A stretch of DNA of 7,614 nucleotides, from assembly GCA_944385645.1 (NCBI GenBank), contig CALWYA010000071.1, positions 1-7,614 of the forward strand, written 5' to 3'. Shown one piece after another: positions 5,536-7,614 of the stretch. The notes under the pieces were generated by a model. It was not told the origin of the DNA. It was given only the letters and a program-made list of their open reading frames with translations, and made no database searches. A program made the translations under genes and the position numbers. Source of the stretch: an uncultured Oscillospiraceae bacterium. Its GTDB lineage: Bacteria; Bacillota; Clostridia; Oscillospirales; Oscillospiraceae. Within the stretch, counting starts at the first letter, position 1; each line of letters opens with the position of its first letter.

Positions 5536-6735
5536 ATGGATCTGATCTCTCTGCGGGCCGCCCTCATGGGGGTATCCGCCTATTGTGAACTGAAGGAGCA
5601 GCCCGCCCTGGTCCAGGTCCGGGCCCTGCTGGACGCCCTGCACGCCCGGCAGGGGGAGCGGGCCATGGAGTGCTATGCCCAGCTGTTCCATACCCTGCGC
5701 CGGGAGGGCTTCCAGGGGCTGGGGGACTGGCTGTGGGACGCTCTGCGCTATACTGAGGGCCCCTACGCCCGCCTGGCCGAGCGGGGCGGGACCGACCCCG
5801 CCCTGGAGAACAGCGCCCGCCGGGACGTGGAGACCTTCGTCCTCCTGGCCGAGACCGACTGCGACGCGTATGTGGACGCCATGAAGGCCCTGCTCCCCGC
5901 CGAGTACGGCCCGGCCCTGGCCGGCCTGCCCCGGTGGCGGGCGGCCGCCCCCTTCCACTTCGACGCCCTCACCCGGTTTTATCAGGCCCACGGGGCGGGG
6001 CTGTACGCCCGGTACCGGGCCTTCCTGTGGGAGGCGGGCGAGCTGGTCCCGGTGGCCGACCCGGACTGCCCCCGGCCGGAGGAGCTGCTGGGCTATGAGA
6101 TGCAGCGGGGTCAGGTGGAGGAGAACACCCGCCTGATGCTGTCCGGCCGGGCGGCCAACAACGTGCTCCTCTTCGGCGACGGGGGCACCGGCAAGTCGGC
6201 CACGGTGAAGTCCATGCTCTATCTGCCCGGCATGGAGGACCTGCGCCTCATCGAGATCCAGAAGGAGAATCTGGTGGGCCTGCCCAGCCTGATCCGTTCT
6301 CTTCGGGGCCGCCGGCAGAAGTTCATCCTGTTTATTGACGACCTGGCTTTTGACCAGGACGACAAGACCTACTCCTCCATGAAGACCATTCTGGAGGGCA
6401 GTCTGGAGAAGCGGCCCGACAACGTGGCCATCTACGCCACCTCCAACCGCCGGCACCTGGTGCGGCAGACCTTCACTGACCGGGCGGGGGACGAGGTGGA
6501 CGCCTCCGAGACCATCTCGGAGAAGACCGCCCTGGCCGAGCGGTTCGGCCTGCGCATCCCCTATCTCACCATGAACAAGCAGGGCTATCTGGCCCTGGTG
6601 GACTATCTGGCTGACCGGGCCGGGGTCACCCTGGACCGGGACGCCCTACACGCCCAGGCCATGGCCTGGGAGATCCGCCACGCGGGGCGCACCCCCCGGG
6701 TGGCCCGGCAGTTTATCGCCAGCCTGCAGATCTGA
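5536..6735 (+). CDS. DUF815-family AAA ATPase
   Basis: AAA-type P-loop ATPase of the DUF815 family, conserved in many bacteria but, to my knowledge, without an established function. The product is 399 residues. The N-terminal half (about 1-195) is helical and shows no domain I recognise. The ATPase core follows: NNVLLFGDGGTGKS with the Walker A lysine K220, FILFIDDL (263-270) as Walker B with D268 and D269, the family signature RPDNVAIYATSNRRHL (293-308) with sensor-1 N304, a candidate arginine finger R336 in AERFGL, and a sensor-2-like GRTPR (384-388). ATG at 5536 is supported by AAAGGAG (5521-5527); the frame is open upstream to 4492, but that stretch is the antisense of dusB. Single-gene transcript with its own promoter and terminator. 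The family call is firm; any cellular role (quality control, remodelling) would be a guess. Confidence 0.93.
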   Translation: MDLISLRAALMGVSAYCELKEQPALVQVRALLDALHARQGERAMECYAQLFHTLRREGFQGLGDWLWDALRYTEGPYARLAERGGTDPALENSARRDVETFVLLAETDCDAYVDAMKALLPAEYGPALAGLPRWRAAAPFHFDALTRFYQAHGAGLYARYRAFLWEAGELVPVADPDCPRPEELLGYEMQRGQVEENTRLMLSGRAANNVLLFGDGGTGKSATVKSMLYLPGMEDLRLIEIQKENLVGLPSLIRSLRGRRQKFILFIDDLAFDQDDKTYSSMKTILEGSLEKRPDNVAIYATSNRRHLVRQTFTDRAGDEVDASETISEKTALAERFGLRIPYLTMNKQGYLALVDYLADRAGVTLDRDALHAQAMAWEIRHAGRTPRVARQFIASLQI

Positions 6736-6742
6736 GTTTGCC

Positions 6743-6781
6743 CCGGGTCCGCCTCTCCCGGAGAGGCGGACCCGGATTTTT
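6743..6781 (+). terminator. Intrinsic terminator of the DUF815 ATPase gene
   Basis: A perfect 15-bp stem (6743-6757 with 6761-6775, loop CCG) is followed by ATTTTT (6776-6781). It begins 8 nt after the stop codon at 6735, the expected place for the ATPase transcript to end. Confidence 0.92.
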
Positions 6782-6812
6782 CCGCTTTCTCCCATTCCCT
6801 TCAAAAAAACAG

Positions 6813-6841
6813 TTGTCAGCCGCCCCTCTTTCGTGTATAAT
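6813..6841 (+). promoter_or_regulatory. Sigma-A-type promoter of the EF-G-like gene
   Basis: TTGTCA (6813-6818) and a perfect TATAAT (6836-6841) are spaced by 17 bp, just after an A-run (6803-6809) that could act as an UP-like element. Predicted start is near 6848, giving a leader of about 77 nt. Confidence 0.8.
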
Positions 6842-6859
6842 AACCAATAGCGATTCGTA

Positions 6860-6887
6860 CCGCCGGGGTCCCGGAGGGGAACGGCGG
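6860..6887 (+). other. Hairpin in the 5' leader of the EF-G-like gene
   Basis: CCGCCG (6860-6865) pairs with CGGCGG (6882-6887), and an inner TCCC/GGGA pairing can extend the fold. It lies about midway between the predicted transcription start and the ribosome binding site (AAGGAG, 6907-6912). No U-run follows. It may be a simple leader fold; no known riboswitch or ribosomal-protein site is recognised. Confidence 0.4.
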
Positions 6888-6924
6888 AGGCGATAAGTCC
6901 AAACATAAGGAGTGGAACAAGACA

Positions 6925-7614
6925 ATGAGATATTCTGTCCAAAACATCCGCAACGTCTGCCTGCTGGGCCACGGAGGGAGCGGCAAGACCGCTCTGGCGG
7001 AGAGCCTGCTGTATCTGACCGGCGCCATCGACCGCATGGGTAAGGCGGCCGACGGGAACACCGTTTGCGATTACGACCCCGAGGAGATCAAGCGCCAGAT
7101 TTCCATCTCCCTGTCCGTGGCCCCGGTGGAGTTCAAGGGCTGCAAGATCAACGTGCTGGACACCCCGGGCGGCTTCGACTTCGCCGGGGAGGCCATGGAG
7201 GCCCTCCGGGCCGCCGACGCCGCTATCATCGTCTGCTCCGCCAAGGACGGCCTGTCCGTGGGCCTGGAGAAGGCGTGGAAGTACTGCGAGGAGCGGAACA
7301 TGCCCCGCTTCATCTACATCTCCAAGCTGGACGAGGACAACGCCGACTACAACGGCACCTTCGACGCCCTGCGGGAGAAGTACGGCAACAAGATCGCCCC
7401 CCTGGTGGTCCCCATCTGGGACGAGAACAAGAAGGCCACCGGCATCATCGACGTGCTCAACAAGCGCGCCTATGAGATGAAGGGCAACGAGCGGGTGGAG
7501 ATCGAGATCCCCGAGGGCAAGGAGGAGGTCATTACCCAGTTCAACGACGCCCTGAAGGAGTCGGTGGCCGAGACCAGCGAGGAGTTCATGGACAAGTTCT
7601 TCTCCGGCGAGGAC
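6925..7614 (+). CDS. Elongation factor G-like translational GTPase (N-terminal part only)
   Basis: GTPase domain of an EF-G paralogue (EF-G-2/FusA2-like), expected to act on ribosomes, though the precise role of these paralogues is unclear. 230 residues are visible, no stop is reached, and EF-G proteins are about 690 residues, so roughly two thirds lie beyond the edge. Motifs: G1 GHGGSGKT (15-22), where standard EF-G has AHxDAGKT; G2-like KRQISI (56-61) for ERGITI; G3 DTPGGFDF (79-86), where standard factors have DTPGHVDF; G4 SKLD (133-136) for NKMD. These departures separate it from the housekeeping EF-G. The last 40 residues are rich in Glu/Lys, as in the G' insert of EF-G. ATG at 6925 has AAGGAG at 6907-6912, a rather long 12-nt spacing. 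A ribosome-protection-type resistance protein is less likely because those keep a canonical GTPase domain. Confidence 0.9.
   Translation, partial: MRYSVQNIRNVCLLGHGGSGKTALAESLLYLTGAIDRMGKAADGNTVCDYDPEEIKRQISISLSVAPVEFKGCKINVLDTPGGFDFAGEAMEALRAADAAIIVCSAKDGLSVGLEKAWKYCEERNMPRFIYISKLDEDNADYNGTFDALREKYGNKIAPLVVPIWDENKKATGIIDVLNKRAYEMKGNERVEIEIPEGKEEVITQFNDALKESVAETSEEFMDKFFSGED

Overview
The window looks like ordinary chromosome from a GC-rich low-branching Firmicute, most likely a Clostridia gut lineage of the Oscillospiraceae/Flavonifractor type. This is inferred from strong AGGAGG-like ribosome binding sites, clear TTGACA/TATAAT promoters with 17-bp spacers, a GdpP-type c-di-AMP phosphodiesterase, a DUF815 ATPase and an EF-G-like paralogue, all with very GC-rich third codon positions. 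I see no phage, transposase, CRISPR, rRNA or tRNA.

Layout, left to right. Positions 1-1293 (minus) hold the first 431 codons of gdpP, whose C-terminal end lies off the left edge. A divergent intergenic region (1294-1575) carries a promoter for gdpP (minus) and one for ilvE (plus). ilvE (1576-2637, plus) encodes a branched-chain amino acid aminotransferase. After it come a perfect 34-bp palindrome and a strong hairpin terminator that can serve both ilvE and the converging operon. On the minus strand from 5373 down to 2777 lie dusB (tRNA-dihydrouridine synthase), an ECF sigma factor and its zinc-finger membrane anti-sigma factor. Between dusB and the sigma gene is a foldback built of AGAGTRR heptamers. 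The last codons of the sigma gene contain a candidate ECF-type promoter pointing at the anti-sigma gene.

Positions 5374-5535 are a compact divergent promoter region in which the -35 boxes of dusB (minus) and of a DUF815 AAA ATPase gene (5536-6735, plus) overlap almost completely. The ATPase gene ends in a strong intrinsic terminator. The next transcript, with its own promoter, encodes an EF-G-like translational GTPase (6925 to the right edge, plus, incomplete).

Functionally the genes are a mix of housekeeping and signalling: second-messenger turnover, amino acid transamination, envelope-stress-type sigma regulation, tRNA modification and a translation-factor paralogue. I found no convincing new multi-gene system. 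The points most worth checking are regulatory: the overlapping divergent promoters, the possible internal ECF promoter, the heptamer foldback, and the non-canonical G3 motif of the EF-G-like protein.
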